Origin: an uncultured Clostridia bacterium
Lineage (GTDB): Bacteria > Bacillota > Limnochordia > Darwinibacteriales > DTU012
Assembly: GCA_900019385.1 (NCBI GenBank)
Contig: FIZJ01000019.1
Coordinates: forward strand, 1-42,800
DNA: 42,800 nt
Direction: 5' to 3'
Shown here piece after piece: positions 18,501 through 26,820 of the stretch. Made by a program: the position numbers and the translations under genes. Every line of letters begins with the position of its first letter. The first letter of the stretch is position 1. The notes under the pieces are model-generated. The model did not search any database, had not been told where the DNA came from, and saw only the letters and a program-made list of their open reading frames with translations.

Positions 18501-19551
18501 CATCGTGCATCATCGGCTCGTCGCCGTCGCCCCGCATCCCAACGGTGACAATCTTCTCGTAATCCTTGGTCCACTTGATGCCCTCTTCCCAGAATGAAAG
18601 CAAGTTTTCTCTGTTGGTGCTGAAGTTCCACTCACCTCTGCCGAAACGGCCCCATTCGCCCCATGCCCGCATCATCGGCTCGTGGTGGGATGTGCCGATC
18701 ACAATCCCGTATTCATGGGCGAGCTTCGGGTTGAGCGGGTCATCCCGGAAAAAGCTTTTCGGGCTCCACATCGCCGGCCATAGGAAATTGCCCCGCAAGC
18801 GCAAAATAAGTTCAAAAACCTTCTCGTAAAAATCATGGTTGAACCCGCCGAAGCGCTGCACCCAGGTGGAAAGGCTCGGAGCTTCGTTGTTCAGAAAGAT
18901 CCCCCGGTACTTCACGGATGGCTCGCCTTGTTTGTACACACCTGGACGAACCAAAAGATCCTTCTGCTTTTCCGGTGTCACATCAGCCCACCAGTACCAG
19001 GGCGATACTCCGATCTGCCTAGACAGCTCATAAATGCCGTAAATCGTGCCGCGGCGGTCGCTTCCGGCAATCACCAGCCCTTTGGCCACACCCGGCCAAG
19101 GTTCGTCCACAACTTGAATCACGTAGGCTTCCCATTTGCCGGCAATACCTTCGGCATCAAGCTTGCCGGTATCAATCAAATGATCGATCATCAGGCTGTG
19201 CCCGATGGTCCCCACCAGCACCGCCTCGGCGGCAAGCTCATTCACATCATTCTTAATGACGGGATGAAGATCCGTGACCATGGCGATGTCGTTTTGCAGG
19301 TCTCCAAGAGCCCTGGCCACACCCGGCTGGTCATCAGGGTCGACGTAGAGATCCGCTGCCTGTCCCTGGTACACCAGTTTAAAATCCCCATCGGCATACT
19401 CATCAGCCACAAAGCGGGGATGCCTCAAGAGCAGCTCGGCTGTCCCCGCGGTTGAGTGCTGCCCGTTGGCTGCTCTGGCGCCAGCCGGCAGAACCGCCAG
19501 CCCGAGGCAGGTCAATCCCACAATCACACTCAAGAGCGCTCTGCTTCTCAC
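15577..19551 (-). CDS. Secreted GH115 alpha-glucuronidase with C-terminal DNRLRE module
   Basis: About 1324 residues. The open frame reaches 19572, but I choose GTG at 19551: it has GGGAG 8 nt upstream and gives a classic signal peptide (RSRALLSVIVGL...PAGARA). The GH115 region fills roughly the first 1000 residues, with the family's hallmark stretches GSDRRGTIYGIYELSRQIG, YRGIFLNNE, TSHHEPM, GMRGDGDEP and NDNFGNIRMLP. GH115 enzymes release (4-O-methyl)glucuronic acid from internal and terminal xylose of glucuronoxylan. A helical linker follows. The last 170 residues form a DNRLRE/CBM96-like beta module homologous to the separate 193-residue protein at 20852-21433. The frame runs up to the stop of the esterase gene (19573-19575), so the two are translationally close. 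A cytosolic GH115 paralogue is at 21523-24369. Confidence 0.9.
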   Translation of the reverse strand: MRSRALLSVIVGLTCLGLAVLPAGARAANGQHSTAGTAELLLRHPRFVADEYADGDFKLVYQGQAADLYVDPDDQPGVARALGDLQNDIAMVTDLHPVIKNDVNELAAEAVLVGTIGHSLMIDHLIDTGKLDAEGIAGKWEAYVIQVVDEPWPGVAKGLVIAGSDRRGTIYGIYELSRQIGVSPWYWWADVTPEKQKDLLVRPGVYKQGEPSVKYRGIFLNNEAPSLSTWVQRFGGFNHDFYEKVFELILRLRGNFLWPAMWSPKSFFRDDPLNPKLAHEYGIVIGTSHHEPMMRAWGEWGRFGRGEWNFSTNRENLLSFWEEGIKWTKDYEKIVTVGMRGDGDEPMMHDGTLEEQIAIMEQIIGDQRQILSEIIGLDVTSVPQAWALYKEVQELYENGLKVPDDVIILLANDNFGNIRMLPQGEERNHPGGFGMYYHFDYVGGPKSYRWVNSTPNHKIWEQMSMAYDYGVDKIWIVNVGDLKPHEIAIEFFLELAYDVNKWHRDNLDQFSLQWAQREFGPEYAAEIARITDTYRKFTGRKKSEDVQPETYSLLYYKEAERVLAEFEEISFLAEQLYELMPEHKKDAFYQLVLYPTRGAKNVVKVNIYAGLNNFYAAQGRAAANLYADLAEQVFADEAADTAYYNNALAGGKWRGIMSNAHIGQKGWETPPANIMPEVRRIKVDPGAEMGIAVEGSRTAYTQDGAVITTLPQFNVLSKERHYIEIFNMKSDPFTIEVVPEEPWIKVAVEDKVVGLQSRVWIEIDWELAPKGDWITGSVMAAGAGKTMKVMVYVNNPESAVFDALPPMTFVESGGYVSIEAEHYTRNIPFEGYQWQRIPNYGRTLSSMKVFPADGPYWTPPEAPCLEYDVYLATPGNVVVTVYMAPTNNINRQRGLCYGIAFDDQPIQIIDTFPKENDAFYTSPLWSRGVMENARITTSRHRLEAGLHTLKFWLVDPGVVLQKIVIDTGMVMPSYLGPPESWYVGKIHGQELDKDGYLQLLQAYDYGHYLLAHTPVGANHGQTSRENHDSLREALLRARSVLGDQYAGFTRRMAALAEIKQAIAEFRDGIVFKEGYAELEGLLAETRSFLDSVKTGTGHGEYPMAARLELLDWIRAADAVLRNETAGIEERAAAYTALAEGLEKFKGSIIIDPNHRILKPTADAFVRGGAYRGSLFGSRENLEVKLDRENEGMTRVAFIKFDVSGLASVERAVLRLYAEWADELENRVISLFDVTGLEWSEWDLSWENASTAGGAFIASRNVTNTPGVWYEFNVTQMVKQHVEQGATEITIRIECSTSHYVGMVRFTSREAKENSPELSVIGLTR

Positions 19552-19572
19552 CCTGTCCACTCCCATCGACAC

Positions 19573-20778
19573 TTATTTGGCAAACAGGCTCAAGTCAATA
19601 AACTCTCCCATTCGCTTGTACCCCTCGGCGCTGGGATGGAGGTGATCGCCGGTGTCATAGATGCCGAGGAGCCGCTCAGGATGATCCGGATCCCTTAAAG
19701 CCAGGTCGAAGTCGATCACAGCGTCAAACACGCCGCTGGTGCGGATCCATTCATTGACTATCTGCCGCGCCTGCTCCCGGACCGGAGTATCATACTGAGA
19801 CCCCCCGAACGGCAGAATCGTGGCGCCGTAGACCAAGATGCCCCGACCGTGGGCCTGTTCGACGAAATGCTGGTAGACACTGATCAGATTGTGGGCTACT
19901 GCTGTGGAGTTGCTCGAGCCGATATCGTTGACTCCGGCGAGGATGATCACATACTTGACACCCGGCTGCTCCAAAACATCGCGGTTGAAGCGCCTGAACA
20001 CCGTAGGGCCTAATCCGCCGGCCAGCACCGCATTGCCGCCGATGCCGTGGTTCAGCACACCGATGTGTGCCGTGGCCTCGTTGGCCTGCAGGCGTTCGGC
20101 GAGAATGTCGGGCCAGCGGTTGTGGCGGTCGGTGGTTGACCCGCGGCCGTCGGTGATCGAATCGCCAATCACCACAACGGCTGCTGAGTTGGGGTTGCCG
20201 GCTGCGACATCGATGCCGTTAATCACATACCAGTGCTCTGTGGGCACAGGCTGCCGCATCCACTCCGGATCAACCGCACTATCCGTCGATATGTACGAAG
20301 TCGTGCGGGAGCCTGGATGGCCGGTGAGGGCTGATGGAACGGCGCCGAAATGAATGGTGATCGCCACAGCCGTTAGGCTCGGGAGGGAATAAGCCATCGG
20401 ATCAGATATGACAGTCTCTCCCGGCGGTATTGTCACCGCCTGCTCACCGTTAAAGGTGATTATCAGTCCAGTTTCAGGTTTAATGCGGTGGGCGCCGGCC
20501 GCTTGGGCCAGATGCACCGCCTTGATTTCCAAAGGCCCGTTCCCGTACTCGTTGGAAAGCTTGAGCCTGATCAGCTCACCGCCTATGGATACCCGGACCA
20601 CCTGGCGCAGAGTGTTGTAGGCCAGCCCGGGGTGGGGAGGCATGTTGTGCGGTTCCACAAGCTGCTGCGACGAAGCCCAGGTGCCGACCCAACTCCCGTC
20701 CAGCGAGCCCGCCGCCGCGGCTCCTTTCGCAAAGCCAACCACAGCCAGCAGTAAAAAAATGATTACAGCTTTGTTCAC
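19573..20778 (-). CDS. Secreted SGNH/GDSL esterase, probable acetylxylan esterase
   Basis: 401 residues from a GTG start with GAGGGGG 8 nt upstream. Signal peptide residues 1-23 (KGAAAAG). The SGNH blocks are present: GDSITDG with Ser207 (block I), GIGGN (block II), GVND (block III) and DHLHPS with Asp378 and His381 (block V). The roughly 180 residues before block I form an N-terminal beta-rich domain (GSWVGTWASSQQLVEP) seen in a subgroup of carbohydrate esterases. Natural xylan is acetylated, and the gene lies between two GH115-related genes, so deacetylation of xylan is the likely role. Rhamnogalacturonan or other ester substrates cannot be excluded. It lies directly upstream of the secreted GH115. 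Confidence 0.82.
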   Translation of the reverse strand: MNKAVIIFLLLAVVGFAKGAAAAGSLDGSWVGTWASSQQLVEPHNMPPHPGLAYNTLRQVVRVSIGGELIRLKLSNEYGNGPLEIKAVHLAQAAGAHRIKPETGLIITFNGEQAVTIPPGETVISDPMAYSLPSLTAVAITIHFGAVPSALTGHPGSRTTSYISTDSAVDPEWMRQPVPTEHWYVINGIDVAAGNPNSAAVVVIGDSITDGRGSTTDRHNRWPDILAERLQANEATAHIGVLNHGIGGNAVLAGGLGPTVFRRFNRDVLEQPGVKYVIILAGVNDIGSSNSTAVAHNLISVYQHFVEQAHGRGILVYGATILPFGGSQYDTPVREQARQIVNEWIRTSGVFDAVIDFDLALRDPDHPERLLGIYDTGDHLHPSAEGYKRMGEFIDLSLFAK

Positions 20779-20802
20779 AGCTCCGGCCCCCTCTTTTCTT
20801 TT

Positions 20803-20839
20803 GAGGCACTGTGCAGGCTTTGAGCCTGCACAATGCCTC
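20803..20839 (-). repeat. Strong intercistronic hairpin (shared stem family)
   Basis: GAGGCA-C-TGTGCAGGC, loop TTTGA, GCCTGCACA-A-TGCCTC: 15 base pairs with one mismatch. It lies between the DNRLRE protein stop and the esterase start. There is no T-run on either strand. The 12-mer CACTGTGCAGGC recurs in the hairpin at 38218-38263. Confidence 0.75.
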
Positions 20840-20851
20840 TGCCTCGGTCAA

Positions 20852-21433
20852 CTAATATGTGATGACCAGTTGTGGGTGTTTGGTTGCATCTGCCCCTTCT
20901 TTGCTGGTGAAGAAGATGGCGCCGCCCCAGTGGTCTGATTTGTGCTCGATCCGGATCGAGACCACTTTAGTGCCGGCGGCAGCGTGTTTCTTAACGAATT
21001 CAGTAAGGTTGATCTCCAGCCATACATTGGCGAAGTTGTCCGTGAAGACGTCGCGGATGTGCTCGCCGCCGGTCTTGGGGGCAGTTTCCCATGTGAGTGT
21101 GTTTTCCGACCACTCTACCCCGGTAATGTCATACAGGGCGATGTGCTTCATCTCCAGCACATCGTTGAGCTCCATGAACAGCCGCAGCGTGGCCCTCTCG
21201 ACATTCTCGATCTCGCTGATATCGAACTTGAGGAAAACAGTCCGGGTCATCCCTCCCCGGTCAGATTCCCACTTCAACTGCAGCACGTCGGCATTGCCGA
21301 AGTTATTAGCGGCGTCGCCGCCGTCCCGGATATAAGTGTCCTCCAGGGGTTTGAGGACAAGCTCAGCGGCGGAAACATTCACCGCCAGGCAAAACACAGC
21401 CAGCAGCACTAAAACCAGACTTCGCTTAAGCAT
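20852..21433 (-). CDS. Secreted stand-alone DNRLRE/CBM96-like protein
   Basis: About 193 residues. The frame is open to 21499, but the ATG at 21433 has AGGTGG upstream and begins a clean signal peptide (LKRSLVLVLLAV...NVSA before AELVLKP), so I start there. The mature protein is one beta-sandwich module homologous to the C-terminal tail of the secreted GH115: both share GMTR.(A/T)F.KFD(V/I)S, VERA.LRL and a final FTS(K/R)E near the C-terminus. DNRLRE/CBM96-like modules bind acidic or decorated polysaccharides. No catalytic residues are recognised. It may be a free carbohydrate-binding protein that assists the GH115 or the esterase, or a structural partner. It is followed by a strong hairpin. 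Confidence 0.7.
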   Translation of the reverse strand: MLKRSLVLVLLAVFCLAVNVSAAELVLKPLEDTYIRDGGDAANNFGNADVLQLKWESDRGGMTRTVFLKFDISEIENVERATLRLFMELNDVLEMKHIALYDITGVEWSENTLTWETAPKTGGEHIRDVFTDNFANVWLEINLTEFVKKHAAAGTKVVSIRIEHKSDHWGGAIFFTSKEGADATKHPQLVITY

Positions 21434-21522
21434 ATTGTCCACCTGCACTCCTTTTTTGGTTTTCAGCATGGAAGACCAAACTACTACCAACCGCCACATA
21501 AAGCCCTGCTGCCCTTAGATGT

Positions 21523-24369
21523 TCACCTCCTCTGCGTCACAGAAGCCAAAGGTACAAAGAAACTCTCCGGCGGCCCAAGATAGCTCGGTTTGACTCCGCC
21601 GCGGTCGATTACGATCTTCTGCAGGACAACGGCAGGATCCACCATCCAGAACTTGAGCCTGTGCATTCCCGGTGTGCTTATTTGGTGTTTGGTGGCTGTC
21701 TTTCTGATGTTGTCCATCACCCCAACGCTCCACAAAGGTGAAGTATAGAAAGCGTCATTCTCTTTCGGGAATGTGTCCACGATCTTCACCGGCTGATCGT
21801 CAAAGGAAACGCCGTAACAAAGCCCCCGGGCCCGGTCGATGTTGTTCGAAGGAGCGGTATAGGCCCATACCGTCACTTCTCCTGCCTCGGTTAGATATAC
21901 ATTGTATTCCAAATGGGGAGCGCAGGGAGGATTCATCACCGGACAGGGCTTGGGAAAGATCGCCATCGACCCCAAAGTACGCCCGTAATCCGGAATGCGC
22001 TCCCATTTGATGCCTTCCACCGCCACATTCCTGGCGAAATGCTCTGCCTCGATCGACACAAAGCCGTTGGCTTCGATGAAGGTCATGGGCTCCAGGTGGC
22101 CGAAATCCTCCAGCCGCACGTTCTGGCCTGAGACAACCACCGTTATCTCCTTGCCCGTACCGGTGACGGTTATTGTTCCCGAAAACCTGCCCACAGGGGC
22201 TTTTTCCCAATCGATGTCGATCCAGAACCGCTGCTGCTCCTTGATTTCCCCGCCGCCTTCAACCATAATCCACGGCTCGTTCACCACAACATCCACCGGG
22301 AAGGGATCGCTTCCCAGGTTGAAAATCTCAATATAATGCCGTTCTTTGAGCAAACTGTGGAATGCCGGCAGAGCATCGATCACCGAGCGGTCCCGGGCCC
22401 AAACTTGTGTGCGGCCTTCCACCGCCACCGCCATCTCTGCGCCAGGCTTTGTCTCGACCCGCCGCAGCTGCGGCATGATGTTCCTCTCCGGTATCCGCCA
22501 GCCAGTCTGCCCGATGTGGCCGTTCATCATCACTCCCTGCCACTTGCCTTTTGCCAGAGTGTGGTTGTAGTGTTCAGTGTCCGCTGCCTCCGCCGCGAAC
22601 ACCTGGGCTGCCAGTTCTGCATATGTGTTGGCGGCGGGCCGGCCCTGCTGGGCATAGAGACAGTTCAAAGCGGTGCAGACATTCAGCTTCACCAGATGAT
22701 AACTCCCCCTCACCGGATAAAGGACCAGCTGGAAGAAGGCGTCCCGCTTCGCTGCAGGGAGTCTCTCGTAGATCTCTTCGCTTACTCTGACAAGCCGCTC
22801 GTATTCCTCCAAAACCCGCTCCGCTTCCCGGTAATGCAGCACACTGTAGGTATCGGGCTGGATGTGTTCCGGTTTGCGCCTGCCGTTATACTTGATGTAT
22901 TTCCAGACAATTTCCCCGATCCGGGGGGCGAATTCCGGGCCGAATTCCCGCTCGGCCCACTCCCGGGTGAACTCCGTCAGGTTTTCCCTGTTCCACTTGT
23001 GCACATCGTAGGCTAGATCCAAGAAAAATTCCGTGGGGACCTCATGGCCTTTCAGATCGCCCACATTCACAATCCAGACGCGGTCCACACCGTAATCATA
23101 GGCCATGCGCATCTGTTCCCAGATCTTGGCGAAAGGAACTGTGTCCACCCAGCGGTAGGATTTGGGCCCACCGACATAGTCAAAGTGGTAGTACATCCCG
23201 TACCCGCCGGGGCGGCCTCGCTCCGCTTCGCTGGGCAGCATGCGAATGTTGCCGAAATTGTCGTTGGCGAGAAGAATCGTTACGTCGTCAGGGATGTTGA
23301 TCCCGTTTTCCCAGAACTCCTGCACTTCTTTGTACAAAGCGAAAACCTGTGGGATTTCCACCGGATCTTTGCCCGTAATATCGGCGAGAATCTGCCGCTG
23401 GTCGGAAATAATCCTCTCCATCACCGCCATCCGTTCTTTGAGCGTCCCGGCGTCCATCATCGGTTCGTCGCCGTCGCCGCGCATGCCGATGGTGACCAGC
23501 TTCTCATAGTCCTTGCTCACCCTGATCCCGTCCCGCCAGAACAGGATCAGGTTTTCCCGGTTCTTGCTGTAATTCCACTCACCGGTGCCGTACTTGCCCC
23601 ATTCGTCCCAACTCCGCATCATCGGCTCATGATGGGAAGTGCCCATGACAATCCCGTACTCGTCGGCCAGTTTGCCGTTGAGTAAGTCGTCCCGGTAAAA
23701 AGTGGATGGTTTCCACATGGCAGGCCAGAGCAGATTGCCTTTAAGCCTTAAGATCAGCTCAAAGATCTTGGTGTAGAACTGGTGGTTGAACCCGCCGAAT
23801 TGGCGGCGGGCCCACCCGCCAAGGCTCGGCCATTCGTTGTTGAGGAAGATCCCCCGGTATTTCACCGACGGCTCTCCTTGTTTGTACACACCGCGGCGGA
23901 CTACCAAGGCATCCTGGCTCTGAGGCGCCACATCGGCCCACCAATACCAGGGCGAAACGCCGATCTGTCTGGAAAGCTCATAAATGCCGTAAATGGTGCC
24001 CCTTTTATCGCTGCCGGCGATCACCAGGCCAAGTTCCACATTGGGCATGGGGTTGGGTACGGCCTGAATCACATAGGCCTCCCATTTGCCTGCGACACCT
24101 GCGGTATCAAGCTTGCCTGAAGCGGCTAAGCTGTCGATCAGCGGGCTTTTGCCGATGGTACCGACGATCACAGTCTCGTGGACAAGCTCGGCCCCATCTG
24201 TTTTGACCTTGGGCAGGCAGCCGGTCACCCGGTGGATATCGTCCCGGAGATCCATCAGTGCTCGCTTCACTCCGGGATACGCGTCTCTTTCGGCATACAG
24301 ATCCGCAACCACACCGTCCAAAACCAGGCGAAAATCACCAGGTTGGTAATCTTGCCCCACGAAAGCCAT
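21523..24369 (-). CDS. Cytosolic GH115 alpha-glucuronidase
   Basis: 948 residues, no signal peptide, start ATG behind GAGGAGGTGGGGAC. The sequence runs parallel to the secreted GH115 (15577-19551) through all hallmark stretches: GTIYGIYELSRQIG, YRGIFLNNEW, GTSHHEPMM, GMRGDGDEPM, NDNFGNIRMLPS and YHFDYVGGPKSYRW. It ends shortly after YLGPPESFF, at the point where the secreted version continues into its linker and DNRLRE tail. It should remove methylglucuronic acid from imported aldouronic acids. It is placed immediately after the GH3 gene and before the small DNRLRE gene. Having separate secreted and internal GH115 genes in one locus is uncommon. Confidence 0.9.
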   Translation of the reverse strand: MAFVGQDYQPGDFRLVLDGVVADLYAERDAYPGVKRALMDLRDDIHRVTGCLPKVKTDGAELVHETVIVGTIGKSPLIDSLAASGKLDTAGVAGKWEAYVIQAVPNPMPNVELGLVIAGSDKRGTIYGIYELSRQIGVSPWYWWADVAPQSQDALVVRRGVYKQGEPSVKYRGIFLNNEWPSLGGWARRQFGGFNHQFYTKIFELILRLKGNLLWPAMWKPSTFYRDDLLNGKLADEYGIVMGTSHHEPMMRSWDEWGKYGTGEWNYSKNRENLILFWRDGIRVSKDYEKLVTIGMRGDGDEPMMDAGTLKERMAVMERIISDQRQILADITGKDPVEIPQVFALYKEVQEFWENGINIPDDVTILLANDNFGNIRMLPSEAERGRPGGYGMYYHFDYVGGPKSYRWVDTVPFAKIWEQMRMAYDYGVDRVWIVNVGDLKGHEVPTEFFLDLAYDVHKWNRENLTEFTREWAEREFGPEFAPRIGEIVWKYIKYNGRRKPEHIQPDTYSVLHYREAERVLEEYERLVRVSEEIYERLPAAKRDAFFQLVLYPVRGSYHLVKLNVCTALNCLYAQQGRPAANTYAELAAQVFAAEAADTEHYNHTLAKGKWQGVMMNGHIGQTGWRIPERNIMPQLRRVETKPGAEMAVAVEGRTQVWARDRSVIDALPAFHSLLKERHYIEIFNLGSDPFPVDVVVNEPWIMVEGGGEIKEQQRFWIDIDWEKAPVGRFSGTITVTGTGKEITVVVSGQNVRLEDFGHLEPMTFIEANGFVSIEAEHFARNVAVEGIKWERIPDYGRTLGSMAIFPKPCPVMNPPCAPHLEYNVYLTEAGEVTVWAYTAPSNNIDRARGLCYGVSFDDQPVKIVDTFPKENDAFYTSPLWSVGVMDNIRKTATKHQISTPGMHRLKFWMVDPAVVLQKIVIDRGGVKPSYLGPPESFFVPLASVTQRR

Positions 24370-24398
24370 GTCCCCACCTCCTCAAAAGCAGGCTAATC

Positions 24399-26759
24399 CT
24401 AGATGTCCTCGATCTCCGCCTGTGAGAAACAGCGGCGGTCCTTGCCCACTTTGTATTCAGTGCCAGTAAGCTCGAACGTGTCCTCAAGGCGGATATCCGC
24501 AGACGAGCTGCCGATCATCGCCGAGAAAGTACCCGGTTCCACAATTAGTTCCATTTCCCGGTTGTAGAACGCCAGCTGATCAATGGACAGGCTGAACCGC
24601 ACCTTCTTCCACTGATTCGGTTCAAGCTGGACTTTGGCAAAACCCTTCAGCTCCTTGACCGGCCTAGTCCTGGATGCGACGTGATCATGGATGTACAGCT
24701 GGACAACTTCCTCACCAGCGACTTGGCCAACGTTCCCCACTTCACACTCGATCTGGATTACCCCAGGAGCCGCGCACTGCTTCGGTGCGACTTTGAGGTT
24801 GCGGTAGGCGAACTGGGTGTAGCTCAGCCCGTAGCCGAAGGGATAGAGGGGTTTGTTGTCAACCTCAAGGTACATCCGCCGCGCAGAGATGGAGCTGCGC
24901 CAATAGTGCACCGGTATCTGCCCAACTTCCTTGGGGATGGAGACAGGCAGCCTGCCGCTGGGGTTGTAATCCCCGAACAGCACATCGGCCACGGCACTGC
25001 CTCCTTCTTCTCCCGGCAGCCACGCCTCCAGGACTGCTGGGATATGCTCCGCGATCCAGCGCACTGCCAGCGGCCGTCCGTTGATCAACACCACAATAGT
25101 CGGAGTGCCGGTTTCATAAACGGCCTTGACCAATTCCTCCTGCACTCCCGGAAGATCAAGGCGGGTCCGGTCGTGGCTTTCACCGTCTGTATCCTTGATC
25201 CTCCCTTTGATGGTTGTAAAGTCCACGTCGGAAATATCGCCAGGGCTGATCAGCCCGGACAGTCCCGACCTGCCGCCGACAACCACAATCGCCACATCGG
25301 AAGCCTTGGCGGCGGCCACAGCCTCCGCGAAGCCGCTGGTATCCTCATCCATGATCTCGCAGCCTTTGGCGTAGTTGATCTTCACCGCACCGCCAAGCTT
25401 GGACTTGATCCCTTCGTAGATGCTGACCACCGGCACCGCATCCTCCGGACTGTCCACATGGGCGCTGTAGACGTAGTCCCCGAGCATGTTCCTGGTGCTG
25501 TCGGCGCTGGGGCCGATCAGGGCTATGGATTTAAGATTTGAGCGATCAAGAGGCAGCAGGCTGCCCTCGTTCTTCAGCAGGACAATCGATTCCCGGGCCA
25601 GCTGCCGGGCAAGTTCCCGCTGCTCCTTTGTTTCGAAGACTTCGATCACATGATCTTCCCTGACATAGGGATTCTCAAACAAGCCGAGGAGGAACTTCAG
25701 GCGCAGATGCCTCCGGACAGCCTGATCTATGACCTCCACGGCGATCTGCCCCGATTGGACGGCTGCCGCCAGTTCTCCATAGCAGTCGGTTTTGGGCAGC
25801 TCGATATCCAAGCCCGCTTCCAGAGCCAAAACCCCGGCGTGCTGTTTCGATTCCGCCACCCTGTGTTCTGTGTGGAGCATCTTGATGCTGTTGTAGTCCG
25901 ACACTACAATGCCGTCAAAACCCAGTTCTCCACGGAGAATATCCGTCAACAGTTCTTTGGAGGCGGCACAGGGAAACCCGTCCAGATCATGGTAGGCGTT
26001 CATCACCGATTTTACATCAGCCTCTTTAATGGCTGCGGCATATGGAAAGAGGTGCGTTTCCCTGAAACTGCGGGGGCCTGCGTGCACCGGAGCATGGTTG
26101 CGGCCGCCTTCGCAAACGCCGTGCCCGGCAAAGTGCTTGAGGGTGCCCAGGACCGCGCCAGTAAGATCCGGCCCTTCCTGGAGCCCTTTGATGTAGCTAA
26201 CCGCCATCACCGCGGCCAGGTACGGGTCTTCGCCGAAGGTTTCCTCCACTCGTCCCCAGCGCAGATCCAAAGCTAGGTCCAACACCGGCGACAGGCCCAA
26301 GCGGGCGCCGATCGCCAGCATTTGCCTGCGGATCTCCCTGGTCATTTTCTTCACCAGCTCCGCATTCCAGGTGGAGGCCAGGCCGATCGCCTGCGGATAG
26401 GCGGTGCCTCCCTTGGCCATCAAACCGCTCAAGCATTCCTCATGGAGCAGAGCGGGAATTCCCAGCCTGGTCTGTTCCATCAGGAACCGCTGCACCGCAT
26501 TGGCTGCCTTGGCCGCCTTGCCCGGTTCCAACCCACTTGCCCCGGCCACACGGGTGATCTGGCCGATGCCGTGGGGTATTGCCCCTTTTGCTTTGTCTGG
26601 ACAGAAACCACCCTGGCTGTCCAAAAAAGCTTCAGGGCCAACCGAACCAAGCTGAGCCACCTTTTCCTCCAAGCTCATCCGTTTGAGCAAATCCTCGACT
26701 CTTGCCTCGATTGGCGCGTTCTTGTCTTTATACAGTCTCGTATCCAGAACCAACACCAT
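24399..26759 (-). CDS. GH3 beta-xylosidase/beta-glucosidase, cytosolic
   Basis: 786 residues, no signal peptide. The GH3 N-terminal barrel (RVEDLLKRMSLEEKVAQL start, KHFAGHG) carries the nucleophile Asp288 in GIVVSDYNSI. The alpha/beta sandwich domain (ALIGPSAD, VVVGGRSGLSG) and a C-terminal fibronectin-III-like domain follow (GEEVVQLYIHD). The order and length match GH3 beta-xylosidases and beta-glucosidases. In this setting cleavage of xylobiose or decorated xylo-oligosaccharides is the likely role, partly redundant with GH39. It lies between the cytosolic GH10 and GH115 genes. The start region has only a modest RBS (GGACAGGG), so a start a few codons downstream is possible. Confidence 0.88.
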   Translation of the reverse strand: MVLVLDTRLYKDKNAPIEARVEDLLKRMSLEEKVAQLGSVGPEAFLDSQGGFCPDKAKGAIPHGIGQITRVAGASGLEPGKAAKAANAVQRFLMEQTRLGIPALLHEECLSGLMAKGGTAYPQAIGLASTWNAELVKKMTREIRRQMLAIGARLGLSPVLDLALDLRWGRVEETFGEDPYLAAVMAVSYIKGLQEGPDLTGAVLGTLKHFAGHGVCEGGRNHAPVHAGPRSFRETHLFPYAAAIKEADVKSVMNAYHDLDGFPCAASKELLTDILRGELGFDGIVVSDYNSIKMLHTEHRVAESKQHAGVLALEAGLDIELPKTDCYGELAAAVQSGQIAVEVIDQAVRRHLRLKFLLGLFENPYVREDHVIEVFETKEQRELARQLARESIVLLKNEGSLLPLDRSNLKSIALIGPSADSTRNMLGDYVYSAHVDSPEDAVPVVSIYEGIKSKLGGAVKINYAKGCEIMDEDTSGFAEAVAAAKASDVAIVVVGGRSGLSGLISPGDISDVDFTTIKGRIKDTDGESHDRTRLDLPGVQEELVKAVYETGTPTIVVLINGRPLAVRWIAEHIPAVLEAWLPGEEGGSAVADVLFGDYNPSGRLPVSIPKEVGQIPVHYWRSSISARRMYLEVDNKPLYPFGYGLSYTQFAYRNLKVAPKQCAAPGVIQIECEVGNVGQVAGEEVVQLYIHDHVASRTRPVKELKGFAKVQLEPNQWKKVRFSLSIDQLAFYNREMELIVEPGTFSAMIGSSSADIRLEDTFELTGTEYKVGKDRRCFSQAEIEDI

Positions 26760-26820
26760 CCCTGTCCATATTTATGATCCGTGTTTTTACGATGCTTGCC
26801 GCTGCCTGCGCAACAGCGCT

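Noticed and set aside
17569-18597. Plus-strand open frame of 342 codons within GH115
   Set aside because: Shadow of the GH115 gene; GH115 hallmark motifs on the minus strand settle the coding strand.
26760-26820. Terminator between the GH10 and GH3 genes
   Set aside because: Only a 5-bp stem (CGCTG/CAGCG) can be formed and no U-tract follows.
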